A DNA stretch of 53,688 bases from contig DASTPP010000218.1 of assembly GCA_035762175.1 (NCBI GenBank), positions 1-53,688 on the forward strand, given 5' to 3'. The stretch is from DASTPP01 sp035762175. GTDB taxonomy: Bacteria; Myxococcota_A; Polyangia; Polyangiales; Polyangiaceae. The notes under the pieces were generated by a model. That model had not been told where the DNA came from and ran no database searches. It saw only the letters and a list, made by a program, of their open reading frames with translations. Positions 38,826 through 46,788 of this stretch are shown here, piece by piece. A program made the translations under genes and the position numbers. Every line of letters begins with the position of its first letter. Within the stretch, counting starts at the first letter, position 1.

Positions 38826-39611
38826 TCAGTAGCCGAGGCCGGGGTCCGCCCCGATCTTCTCGGCCGCCTTCGACCAGGTCACGTCCGCCTCGGTGCCCGA
38901 CCAGCTCATCGCCGCGCTGCCGCCGCGGCTCACCTCGCGGGCGCCCGCCATGGCCGTCGCGTGCGCGGGCGAGGTCACGAACTCGAGCATCGCCTCCTCG
39001 CTCTCCCAGACGGTGAGCGTGCGCGCGGTCGCGCACGCGTTCGAGCTCGAGAAGCTCGACGCGACCAGGCCGGCCATCGACGGCAGGCTCTCGGTGATGG
39101 GGCCCAGGAGTTCGCCGAAGCGGGCCTGGGCGGCCTCGGTCCGCGGCATGCGCAGGTAGGTCGTGCTGATGATGTAGTTGCCCGGCTTGAGCGCGCCCGT
39201 CGTCGGGTCGACGCCGGGGCCGGCGAGCGGCGTCTGCCCGGCGATCGGCGCCCCGTCGGGCGGGCCCGCGAGGTCGGCCTCGAGCTCGCCGCGCGTGCAG
39301 CCGTCGTCCACGTCGCCGCCCCCCGCGCCGCCGCCGGCCCCCGCGCTCGCGCCGCCGCCCGAGCCGCCGGTGCCCGAGCCGCCGGTGCCCGAGCCGCCCG
39401 TGCCCGTGCCGCCCGTCCCCGAGCCGCCGGTGCCCGAGCCGCCCGTCCCGGCGGCGGCGCCCGCGCCCGAGCCCGACGCGCCGGGGTTGTCGTCTTCGTC
39501 GTCGCAGCCGGCGGCGGAGGCGGCCGTCGCGGCGAGCAGCAGCGAGGAGGCGAGGGCGGCGAGGTTGCGGACGAGCGTTCGTTGGAAACGAGAATTCTGA
39601 AGGGCGAACAT
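38826..39611 (-). CDS. Gly-rich lipoprotein with ABM-like domain
   Basis: The 261-residue exported protein has a signal peptide with lipobox-like ASAAGC (C36), acidic DDEDD, a (GTGGS)n linker of about 60 residues, and a C-terminal dimeric alpha-beta barrel of the antibiotic-biosynthesis-monooxygenase type (about 135-240; TVWESEEAMLEFVTSPAHATAM). Such small barrels bind aromatic or heme-like ligands. The linker resembles those of other Polyangia lipoproteins. ATG 39611 follows GAGGAG. Confidence 0.75.
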   Translation of the reverse strand: MFALQNSRFQRTLVRNLAALASSLLLAATAASAAGCDDEDDNPGASGSGAGAAAGTGGSGTGGSGTGGTGTGGSGTGGSGTGGSGGGASAGAGGGAGGGDVDDGCTRGELEADLAGPPDGAPIAGQTPLAGPGVDPTTGALKPGNYIISTTYLRMPRTEAAQARFGELLGPITESLPSMAGLVASSFSSSNACATARTLTVWESEEAMLEFVTSPAHATAMAGAREVSRGGSAAMSWSGTEADVTWSKAAEKIGADPGLGY

Positions 39612-39698
39612 GGTGCGTGGTCTCCTCGGTGAGGCAAAAAGCTGCCGGCGGGGCGGTCGCCCCGGGTCGTTGGTTCGAAGGCGGGCCGGGCCGCGCCG

Positions 39699-40289
39699 TC
39701 AGGCGCGGCGCACGGTGGCGAAGTAGAGGTCGTCGAAGCGGCGCCCCAGGCGTCGCGAGTCGAAGTCGCGGGCGCGCCCGTAGGCCTTGACGTGCACGCG
39801 CGCGCCGACCCCGACCGAGGGGAGCATCGTGACCACCCAGGTCGGCGCGGCGTCGCCGTCGCGCCGCACGCGCAGGTAGCCGTACGAGCCGGCGTCGAGG
39901 CGCTCGAGGACGACCCCGTCGAACGAGGTGCGCTCGGCGGCGGGCAGCGCGTAACGTTGCAGGGGCCCGAGCGCGCCGCCCTCGGCGGGGCGCGCGGGGG
40001 CCTCGGGCGCCGCAGCGATCGCCGCGGCGGGCGCCGGGGCCGGCGCGGGGTCGGTCGTGCAACCCTGCAAGAGGGCAAGCGAAGCGAGCACCAAGGTCGG
40101 CAAGCGAAGGGCGTACAGGGGAGGGCGCGGGGCTCGGGGCGCGCGACGCGGCGCGGGGTGGCCGATCGTGCCCGCGCGCCGGCGCTTCGTTTCCTGGCGG
40201 GCGGGCGCCGGCGCCCCCGAGGCGGGGCGGGGCTCGGAGGGGCCAGCGGGCGGGGCGGGGCGTCGGGGTTGCGTCGCGTCGTTCGTCAC
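39699..40289 (-). CDS. NrfJ-like OB-fold lipoprotein
   Basis: The C-terminal 75 residues match the small periplasmic OB-fold family (NrfJ-like): FDGVVLERLDAGSYGYLRVR, TWVV, and the ending FDSRRLGRRFDDLYFATV. A lipobox ALLQGC precedes a Pro/Ala spacer. The start is uncertain: GTG 40289 gives a 62-residue basic, Pro-rich n-region; TTG 40103 gives a short lipoprotein signal with no ribosome site. It neighbours the Gly-rich ABM lipoprotein gene on the same strand, 87 bases away. Confidence 0.7.
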   Translation of the reverse strand: MTNDATQPRRPAPPAGPSEPRPASGAPAPARQETKRRRAGTIGHPAPRRAPRAPRPPLYALRLPTLVLASLALLQGCTTDPAPAPAPAAAIAAAPEAPARPAEGGALGPLQRYALPAAERTSFDGVVLERLDAGSYGYLRVRRDGDAAPTWVVTMLPSVGVGARVHVKAYGRARDFDSRRLGRRFDDLYFATVRRA

Positions 40290-40715
40290 GCCGCTCAAGA
40301 TGCGTCGTCCGCGGCGCGGTGCCCGGGCGGTGCGACGTGCGTGCTCGGGCGCGCGACGGGCGGGGTAGAGGCGTGCCGCGAGCGGCGTCGTCGCCGGCCG
40401 GGCGGGGGCGACTCGCGGCGCGGGGGAGGTCGCGACGGGCCCCGCCGCTCGGGCGTTCTCGGCGCTACGGCGGCAACAAGGGCGCGCGCGCGGGTCTTCC
40501 AGACGAGCGGGCGCCGTGAGGCGGCGGGGCGCCCGCTGGGCGCCTCGTCGGGTGCGGGGCGCGGGGGCGCTACCGCTCGCTCCGCCGCCGCTACCGCTCG
40601 TCGCAGCGCCCGGGCCGCCCGGCCGAAGGCGGGGGCCCGGCGGGGGCGCTTCGTCAAGGCTTGGCCTGGAACGAAGCGAAGGCGCACCGGTACGCGCCCC
40701 CCGAGGATCAGAACG
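40290..40715. other. divergent intergenic region (426 bases)
   Basis: It separates the NrfJ-like lipoprotein from the SnoaL-like lipoprotein. The minus frame of the former stays open throughout but has no plausible start. I find no promoter, RNA or repeat. A GAGG ribosome site for the plus gene lies at 40703-40706. Confidence 0.4.
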
Positions 40716-41756
40716 ATGCACGCCGAACGACCGACGACCATACCGCTTGCTTCGAAATCACGCCCCTCGCCGCGAGCCGCGAGGGCACGCGGGGGGCGCG
40801 CCCCGCACTTCGTCGCGCGCCGCTGGGCGCCCGCTTCGCGCGCCGCCGCGGCCTGCGTGCTGGCGTTGGCCGGCCTGCAAGCCGCCTGCGACGACGACGA
40901 TACGTCCGGGGGGGCCGCCGGGCGGGCCGGCGCGGCCGCGGGGCCCGCGGGCGCCGCGGGGGCGGGCGGCGGGGCAGGCGGGGCCGGCGGCGGCGGGGGC
41001 GGCCCGGCGCAAGCGGGCGCCGGGGGTGGCAGCTCGGGCGGGGGAGGGCAGGGGGCCGGGGGCGGCCCCGTGCTCGCGCCGCCGAACCCCGCGGCGGCCC
41101 CGCTGGTCGACGCGCTGACGCAGGCGCTCTCGCAAGGCGACGAGGCGGCGCTGGGCGCGCGGCTCGGCCCGGGGGCCTTCTACGTCGACGCGAGGGCGCG
41201 CGTCGAGGCGCCCGGGGCGGCGGCGGCGCTGCTCAGCGGCGGGGCCTGGGCGCTCGCGTCGGGCGTCGATTCGCACCACGACGTGTTCCGGGTGAGGGTG
41301 CAGAAGGGCGAAGGTGAGCACCTGCTCTTCGGCGGGCTCGACGCCGAAGGGCGGGCCTCATGGCTCGCGCTCGCGGGGGCGCCGCCCGAAGACCCCGCGG
41401 CGACTTCGCCCGTCATCGAGGCCTACCAGAAGGCGTGGAACGAGGGCGATCCGGCGGCGCGCGCGGCGCTGCTCGCGCAGAGCTGGTCGGACGAGGGGCG
41501 CTACGTCGACCCGACCGCCGACGTGCGCGGGCGCCCCGGCCTCGACGCGGTCATCAGCGGCTTTCGCGCGACGCTCCCGGGGGCGAGCCTCCCGGCGGCG
41601 AGCGGCGCCTTCGAGGCGCACGGGCTCGTGCACTTCCGCTGGCGCCTCGAGGGCGGGGGCGCGACGCCCCTCGACGGCATGGACGTCGGCCTCGTCGGGC
41701 CCGCGGGCACGCTGACGCTCATCGCGGGCTTCTTCGGCCCGCTGCCGCCCCGCTGA
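40716..41756 (+). CDS. Gly-rich lipoprotein with SnoaL/NTF2-like domains
   Basis: The 346-residue exported protein has an unusually long basic n-region (about 40 residues), lipobox GLQAAC (C58), DDDD, then an Ala/Gly-rich linker (about 65-125), and two NTF2/SnoaL-like cone domains: about 130-230 and 232-340 (VIEAYQKAWNEGDPAARAALL...DPTADVRGRPGLDAVISGF). The second is the better preserved. Such domains bind small hydrophobic ligands; function unknown. ATG 40716 follows GAGG. Confidence 0.75.
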   Translation: MHAERPTTIPLASKSRPSPRAARARGGRAPHFVARRWAPASRAAAACVLALAGLQAACDDDDTSGGAAGRAGAAAGPAGAAGAGGGAGGAGGGGGGPAQAGAGGGSSGGGGQGAGGGPVLAPPNPAAAPLVDALTQALSQGDEAALGARLGPGAFYVDARARVEAPGAAAALLSGGAWALASGVDSHHDVFRVRVQKGEGEHLLFGGLDAEGRASWLALAGAPPEDPAATSPVIEAYQKAWNEGDPAARAALLAQSWSDEGRYVDPTADVRGRPGLDAVISGFRATLPGASLPAASGAFEAHGLVHFRWRLEGGGATPLDGMDVGLVGPAGTLTLIAGFFGPLPPR

Positions 41757-41762
41757 GCGCGG

Positions 41763-41822
41763 GCGCCGCGCGTCCGGCCCCGCGCGGCCCGAGCGCCGCG
41801 CGTCACGCCCCGCGCAGCCCGA
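41763..41822 (-). repeat. two 30-bp units at the 3' end of the LytTR regulator gene
   Basis: Units 41763-41792 and 41793-41822 are about 90 percent identical. The stop TGA (41803-41805) lies in the second unit, which also codes for the last residues; in the copy the triplet reads TCC on the plus strand. The unit is a multiple of three. Confidence 0.75.
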
Positions 41823-42651
41823 GCGCCTTGCGCAGCTTGGGCAGGAAGCGCCGGCTCACCTGCACCGCCTGCCCGTCGCCGAGGTGCACGAGCGCGCCGC
41901 CCGGCTCGGGCTCGAGCGCGCGCACGGCGTCGAGGCGCACGAGGTCGGCGCGGTGCACCCGCACGAAGCCGAGGGGGCCGAGCCGCGCCTCGAGCGCGCT
42001 CAGGCTCTCGCGCGTCAGGTACTCGGCGCCCTCGACGACGAACGAGGTGTACTTGTCGACGGCCCGGAAGCGCGTCACCGCGCGCGCGTCGAAGAAGCGC
42101 GTGACGCCCCGATCGTGCACGACGAGCTGCGCCGGGTCGCGCGGCGTCTCGACGCCCTGGGGGGCGTCGTCGGGCTCGGGCGGCGGGTCGCTCGTCCGCG
42201 CGCCGCGGGGCGAGGGCGGCGGGGGCGCGGCGGCCGGCTCGCCCTCGGGCGCGGGCGCGGGCAGGCCGAGGCGGCGGCGGGCCTTGGCGAGGGCGCGGGC
42301 GAGGCGCTCGGCGACGACGGGCTTGAGCAGGTAGTCGTCGGCGTCGAGCTCGAAGGCGTCGAGCGCGAAGCGCGAGTGCGCGGTCGTGAACACGATGGCC
42401 GGCGCCCTCGCCCCAGCCGCCGCGGCCACCTCGGCCGCCGCCTCGCCCACCGCCAGCCCGTCGAGGCCCGGCATCTCGATGTCGAGCAGCATGACGTCGG
42501 GGCCGAGGCGCCCGACGAGTTCGAGGGCGAGCGGCCCGTTGTCGGCCTCGCCGACGACGAGCGCCGCGGGCATCTTGGCGAGGAGGCGGCAGAGCCGGGC
42601 GCGGGCGTGCGGCTCGTCGTCGACGACGAGCACGCGCAAGGGCGCGGTCAT
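41803..42651 (-). CDS. LytTR-family response regulator
   Basis: The 282-residue protein has a receiver domain (D11-D12, phospho-acceptor D57 in MLLDIEMPG) and a C-terminal LytTR DNA-binding domain (about 175-280; VEGAEYLTRESLSALEARL, GFVRVHRADLVRLDAVRAL). A Pro-rich linker separates them. It lies directly after the sensor kinase and is surely its partner. ATG 42651 is at the end of a repeat array that fills the 97-base gap between the two genes. Confidence 0.94.
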   Translation of the reverse strand: MTAPLRVLVVDDEPHARARLCRLLAKMPAALVVGEADNGPLALELVGRLGPDVMLLDIEMPGLDGLAVGEAAAEVAAAAGARAPAIVFTTAHSRFALDAFELDADDYLLKPVVAERLARALAKARRRLGLPAPAPEGEPAAAPPPPSPRGARTSDPPPEPDDAPQGVETPRDPAQLVVHDRGVTRFFDARAVTRFRAVDKYTSFVVEGAEYLTRESLSALEARLGPLGFVRVHRADLVRLDAVRALEPEPGGALVHLGDGQAVQVSRRFLPKLRKALGLRGA

Positions 42652-42760
42652 GGCGCCCCCGCGCGCGGGCCCGCCCCGCCGCTCGCGGCGCCCCCGCGCG
42701 GCCCCGCCCCGCCGCTCGCTGCGCCCCCGCGCGGCCCCGGCCCGCCGCTCACGGCGCCCC
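42652..42760 (-). repeat. 33-35 bp tandem array filling the kinase-regulator gap
   Basis: GCGCCCCC (plus strand) begins a unit at 42653, 42688, 42721 and 42754. The last copy is inside the kinase gene next to its stop (42749-42751). The first abuts the ATG of the response regulator. The gap consists almost wholly of copies of the kinase C-terminal codons. Confidence 0.8.
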
Positions 42761-43843
42761 CAGGCGCAGGCGCGCCTCGAAGCCGCCGTCGGGCAGGCGC
42801 TGCGTCGAGAGCGTGGCCGACTCGCCGTAGAGCAGGCGCAGCCGCTCGTTGATGTTGCGCAGGCTCGTGCCCGCGCCCCGGTGCGCCTTGGCGACTTGGC
42901 CCGGGCCGTCGTCGCGCACGACGAGCTCGAGTGCCCCGCCCTCGGCGTGCGCGGACAGGCGCACCTCGCCCCCCTCGACCCGGCGCCCGATGCCGTGCAA
43001 GACGGCGTTCTCGACCAGCGGCTGCACCAGCATGGGCGGCACCTTGATCGACGCGGCGCCCGGGCCCACGTCGAGCCGGTAGCGCAGCCGCTCGCCGAAG
43101 CGCGCCCGCTCGACCTCGAGGTAGTCGCGCACCGCGTCGAGCTCGTCCTGCAGCAGCACCAGGCGCCGCTCGGCGCCCTCGAGCGCGTAGCGGTAGATGG
43201 CGGCCAGGCGCGCGAGCGTCTCCTCGGCCAGCTCGGGGTCGGAGGCCACGAGCTCCATCACCGTGTTCAGGCTGTTGAACAGAAAGTGCGGGTTGGTGCG
43301 GGCCTGCAGCGCCTCGAGCCGGGCCTCGAGCGCCGCCACGCTCGCCCGCTCGGCCCGCGTCTGCTCGCGCTCGACGCGGCCGCGCCAGTAGAGGTACCCG
43401 AGCCCCGCGGTGACGTAGACCGCCGTCACCACGAAGCCCTGGGTGATGAGCCGGGGCAGGCTCATCACCATGCCCGGGCTCAGGACGAGCAGGGCGGGCC
43501 GCATCGCGATGGTGTACGCGGCCATGGCCGCGGCCTGGCAGGCGAGCCCGGCGACGAGGCGGGGCGGGCCCGCGGGCGCCAGGAAGGCGAGGCGGGGCAG
43601 CAGGCGGTCCCACAGCAGGTGCGTCATGGCGACGCCGAGGCCGGTGTAAAGGTAGACGGCGGTGAGGCTGCGCACGTTGCTCGCCGCGCTCGCCAGAAAG
43701 AAGCCCGGGTCGAAGAGGGCCGTCAGCACGGGCGGCGAGAGGGCGAAGAACCAGAGCCCGCCCCGCGGTAGGGTGCGGCGCGGCGGGGCGGGGGCCTCGC
43801 CTTCGGGCGGGGCGGGGGCTCGGGCGAGGGGGCGGTCGGGCAA
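42749..43843 (-). CDS. LytS/AlgZ-type sensor histidine kinase
   Basis: The 364-residue membrane kinase has four or five helices in residues 30-155, a coiled coil (about 156-182), the phospho-acceptor in NPHFLFNSLN (H186), and a HATPase domain with PLVENAVLHGI (N box) and DDGPG (G1). It starts with TTG 43843. It would phosphorylate the LytTR regulator downstream. The membrane part shows no known sensor domain. Confidence 0.93.
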   Translation of the reverse strand: MPDRPLARAPAPPEGEAPAPPRRTLPRGGLWFFALSPPVLTALFDPGFFLASAASNVRSLTAVYLYTGLGVAMTHLLWDRLLPRLAFLAPAGPPRLVAGLACQAAAMAAYTIAMRPALLVLSPGMVMSLPRLITQGFVVTAVYVTAGLGYLYWRGRVEREQTRAERASVAALEARLEALQARTNPHFLFNSLNTVMELVASDPELAEETLARLAAIYRYALEGAERRLVLLQDELDAVRDYLEVERARFGERLRYRLDVGPGAASIKVPPMLVQPLVENAVLHGIGRRVEGGEVRLSAHAEGGALELVVRDDGPGQVAKAHRGAGTSLRNINERLRLLYGESATLSTQRLPDGGFEARLRLGAP

Positions 43844-44054
43844 GGCGGGCCTCGTGCGCGCTGCCGGCGTCGCCCGGCGGGGGGGCGCGGGGGGCCGGCG
43901 CGGCCTCCGTCGCGGCCCGCCGCCGGGCGTGCCGTCGCGCCCGGCGGGGGGCGCTTCGGGCGATTCTAGCGCGGCGGCGCCGCCCGGCGGGCCCCGCGAG
44001 CGACGGGCGGCCGGCGGCGCGCGACGGGCGGCGCCGCGCGGGCCCGGCCGCCGC

Positions 44055-45353
44055 TCAGCGGTTCAGCTCGTCGCTCAGCGAGAGCAGCGAGGGCCGGTTC
44101 GGCTCGGGCTCGGCGCGGTTGAGCGGCGCGATGAGCTCGGCCACCTGCCGCGACAGCTCGTGGCCCGCGTCGCCCGGCACGAGCGAGCGCGCGGCGAAGA
44201 GGCCGAAGGCGGCGTAGTCGTAGAGCCACTGCGAGAGCGTGTGCAGCGGGTCGTCGCCCGCGAGCGAGGCGATGTTGGTCACGATGCGCTCGGCGCGCAC
44301 CGAGCCGTCGGCCTCGGGCCCGGCGGCGAAGAAGAGCGGGTCGTAGACGCCCGAGCTCGAGGCGAACGAGGCGAGCGTCTGCCGGAGCTCGTCGCCCTGC
44401 CCGGCCGACGAGGCCGCCCGCATGACGGCGCGCATGGCCGTGTTGAACGTCTCGACCACGGCCATCGGGTCGGTCGGCCGCGGCGGCCGGATCGCCAGGA
44501 GCCCCGCCTGCACCAGCTGGAAGACCGACTGCGTCGCCTCGAAGAGCGACACCTGGCAGAGGCGCCCGAGGTCGGCGACGCTCTTCTCGCCGTCGACCGC
44601 GTGGTAGACCGCCGCGAGCTCGCGCGAGGGCTCGGCCCGCCCCGGCACCCGCACCGGCACGTGCTCATCGGACGGGATGCGCTCGCGGAAGTAGCTGAGC
44701 TCGTCCATGCGGCGGACGCCCTCCATCAAGAGGGCGTTGGCCGGCAGGTTGTGCCGCCGCGTCAGCCGGCTCTCGTCGAACTGGTCGAGGAAGTAGAACA
44801 TGCCCTCGCCGAGCCGCAGCGTGTTGTAGACGATCTCTTCGGCCTGCCGGCCCATCAGCGCGTAGAGCTTGTCGCGCGTGATGAAGCCGAAGTCGACCGC
44901 CGCCTCGCCGAGCCGCTTGCCCTCGACCTGCGTGCAGGCCTCGATCTGCTCGGGGCTCAGCGCGCCGAACTGGTAGAGAATCTCGCCGAGCCGCTCGCCG
45001 AGCGCGGTCGACTGCGCCGCGAGCACCTTGCCCTGCTCGAAGAAGATCGAGCGGCTCGCCTGCCCGTCGAGCACCACGAACTCGCCCTTCCAGCCCGAGT
45101 GGCCGATGAGGGCGACGACGTCGCAGAGGCAGCCCGCCTTGTTGATCTCGCCCGCCAGCCGGACGAGCGCGCCGTCCTCCGGGTCGCGCCGCCCGTCCTC
45201 GCCGACCTGCCGCATGAACACGACGTGCGCCGGCGCCGGCAGCAGGCGGAAGGTGCCCTTGCGCGCGCGCATCCGCTGGCTGGCCGTGCGCGAGATGGCG
45301 TGCGCCGTGCCCGTTTCGTCGATGCGGACGAGGTCGGTCGGAACGTCGGCCAT
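44055..45353 (-). CDS. DUF4388 (PATAN-type) protein
   Basis: The 432-residue cytoplasmic protein has a DUF4388-type domain (about 75-200; SIFFEQGKVLAAQSTALGERLGE, YQFGALSPEQIEACTQV, FLDQFDESRLTRRHNLPANALLMEGVRRMDE, all cited in parts), followed by a helical second half. DUF4388 is common in Myxococcota and Deinococci and is linked to signalling. Nothing in the sequence gives the partner. ATG 45353 is chosen. It is divergent from the MoxR gene. Confidence 0.8.
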   Translation of the reverse strand: MADVPTDLVRIDETGTAHAISRTASQRMRARKGTFRLLPAPAHVVFMRQVGEDGRRDPEDGALVRLAGEINKAGCLCDVVALIGHSGWKGEFVVLDGQASRSIFFEQGKVLAAQSTALGERLGEILYQFGALSPEQIEACTQVEGKRLGEAAVDFGFITRDKLYALMGRQAEEIVYNTLRLGEGMFYFLDQFDESRLTRRHNLPANALLMEGVRRMDELSYFRERIPSDEHVPVRVPGRAEPSRELAAVYHAVDGEKSVADLGRLCQVSLFEATQSVFQLVQAGLLAIRPPRPTDPMAVVETFNTAMRAVMRAASSAGQGDELRQTLASFASSSGVYDPLFFAAGPEADGSVRAERIVTNIASLAGDDPLHTLSQWLYDYAAFGLFAARSLVPGDAGHELSRQVAELIAPLNRAEPEPNRPSLLSLSDELNR

Positions 45354-45490
45354 GCGGTCCTTGCCACCGGTAGCGTTAGCACTTCGCGCCCCCCGCGCGA
45401 GGGTCGCCGGGGCGGGGGCGGGCGAAAGGCGACCCCCCCTGTCTTAGCAAGCGCGCGCGCGCGCCGAAAGTCGGGCCGCGCGAGGGCCCC

Positions 45491-45509
45491 GGCCCTTGCA
45501 GCAAGGGCC
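45491..45509. promoter_or_regulatory. 19-bp perfect palindrome overlapping the -35 of the MoxR promoter
   Basis: GGCCCTTGCAGCAAGGGCC has 9-bp perfect arms around a single central base. It covers the whole -35 hexamer (45496-45501). Such a site is what a dimeric repressor would use. Confidence 0.6.
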
Positions 45510-45524
45510 GCCCTCCGCTAAAAT
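45496..45524 (+). promoter_or_regulatory. sigma-70-type promoter of the MoxR gene
   Basis: TTGCAG (45496-45501) and TAAAAT (45519-45524) are spaced by exactly 17 bases; the -10 matches consensus in five of six positions. It is the best promoter I see in the window, and lies about 110 bases before the GTG. Confidence 0.65.
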
Positions 45525-45639
45525 TTCAACCCCGACGCCCCGGGCGCGCGCCCCGCACCCCGCCGCACGTGGCCCCCGCCCGGCCGGGCGCGCGGCGTCC
45601 GACCGAGCGCCCCGCGGCGGGCGCCCCGAGGCTGGCAGC

Positions 45640-46587
45640 GTGCACGATCCGAACCCTCTCCAACCCCCGGCCGGCCCCGACGAGCTCGCCCGGGCCCTCG
45701 GGGCGGTCGGCTACCTGCCCTCGCGCCCGCTCTCGGTCGCGCTCTACCTCGCCCTCGAGCTCGGTCGGCCCCTGCTGCTCGAAGGCCCCGCCGGCGTCGG
45801 CAAGACCGAGCTCGCGCGCGCCGGCGCCCAGGCCCTCGGCCGAGAGCTCATCCGGCTGCAGTGCTACGAGGGCCTCGACGAGAGCCGCGCCCTCTTCGCC
45901 TGGGACTACCCGAAGCAGATCCTCTTCACGCAGCTCTTGCGCGAGGCGGTCGCCGGCGAGCTCGCCGGCGCCAGGGGCCTCGCCGAGGCCGCCGACCGGC
46001 TCGGCGACGGCGCCTCGGTCTTCTACGGCGAGCGCTTCCTCGTGCCCCGGCCCATCCTGCGCGCGCTGCGCTCCGAGGCGCCCTCGCTCTTGCTCGTCGA
46101 CGAGGTCGACCGCGCCGACCCCGAGTTCGAGGCCTTCCTGCTCGAGGTGCTCGCCGACTACCAGGTCACCATCCCCGAGCTGGGGACGGTGCGCGCGCGC
46201 CACGCGCCCCTCGTCGTGCTCACCTCGAACGGCGCGCGCGACATGAGCGACGCCCTGCGCCGCCGCTGCCTGCACGCCTTCGTCGACTACCCCGAGCCGA
46301 GCCGCGAGCTCGCCATCTTGCGCCGCCGCCTGCCCGGCCTCGACGAGGCCCTCGCCTCCGCCCTCGTCGCCTTCGTCCAGCGCCTGCGCGCGCTCGACCT
46401 GCGCAAGGCGCCGAGCGTCGGCGAGACGCTCGACTGGGCCCGCGCCCTCGCCACCCTCGGCGCCCGCCACCTCGACCCCGCCCTCGTCGCCGACACCCTC
46501 GGCGCGCTCGTGAAGTTCGAAGAAGACCGCGCCAAGGTCGAGGGCAAGCTCACCAAGCTGCTCGAAGGCCCCCCGAAGGGCGCCTGA
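45640..46587 (+). CDS. MoxR-family AAA+ ATPase
   Basis: The 315-residue chaperone-like ATPase has Walker A GPAGVGKT (49-56), Walker B LLLVDEVD (149-156), sensor motif TSNGARDMSDALRRRC, and a C-terminal lid. It resembles CoxD-type MoxR proteins, which help insert metal cofactors with a VWA-domain partner (CoxE). No VWA or CO-dehydrogenase gene is adjacent, so it is an orphan here. It starts with GTG 45640 after GAGG. Its promoter overlaps a palindrome. Confidence 0.9.
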   Translation: MHDPNPLQPPAGPDELARALGAVGYLPSRPLSVALYLALELGRPLLLEGPAGVGKTELARAGAQALGRELIRLQCYEGLDESRALFAWDYPKQILFTQLLREAVAGELAGARGLAEAADRLGDGASVFYGERFLVPRPILRALRSEAPSLLLVDEVDRADPEFEAFLLEVLADYQVTIPELGTVRARHAPLVVLTSNGARDMSDALRRRCLHAFVDYPEPSRELAILRRRLPGLDEALASALVAFVQRLRALDLRKAPSVGETLDWARALATLGARHLDPALVADTLGALVKFEEDRAKVEGKLTKLLEGPPKGA

Positions 46588-46652
46588 GCGGCCCGCCCGG
46601 CGACAGAGCCTGGACGGGCGGCCAAAGCTGGCGTAAGCCTTCGCGTGACCGA

Positions 46653-46725
<73 letters not shown>

Positions 46726-46788
46726 CCCGAAAAAAAGGCTACGAGCGCGCGCGCGCCCCGGCGTGCCGAACCCGTACGGCCGCCCGCC

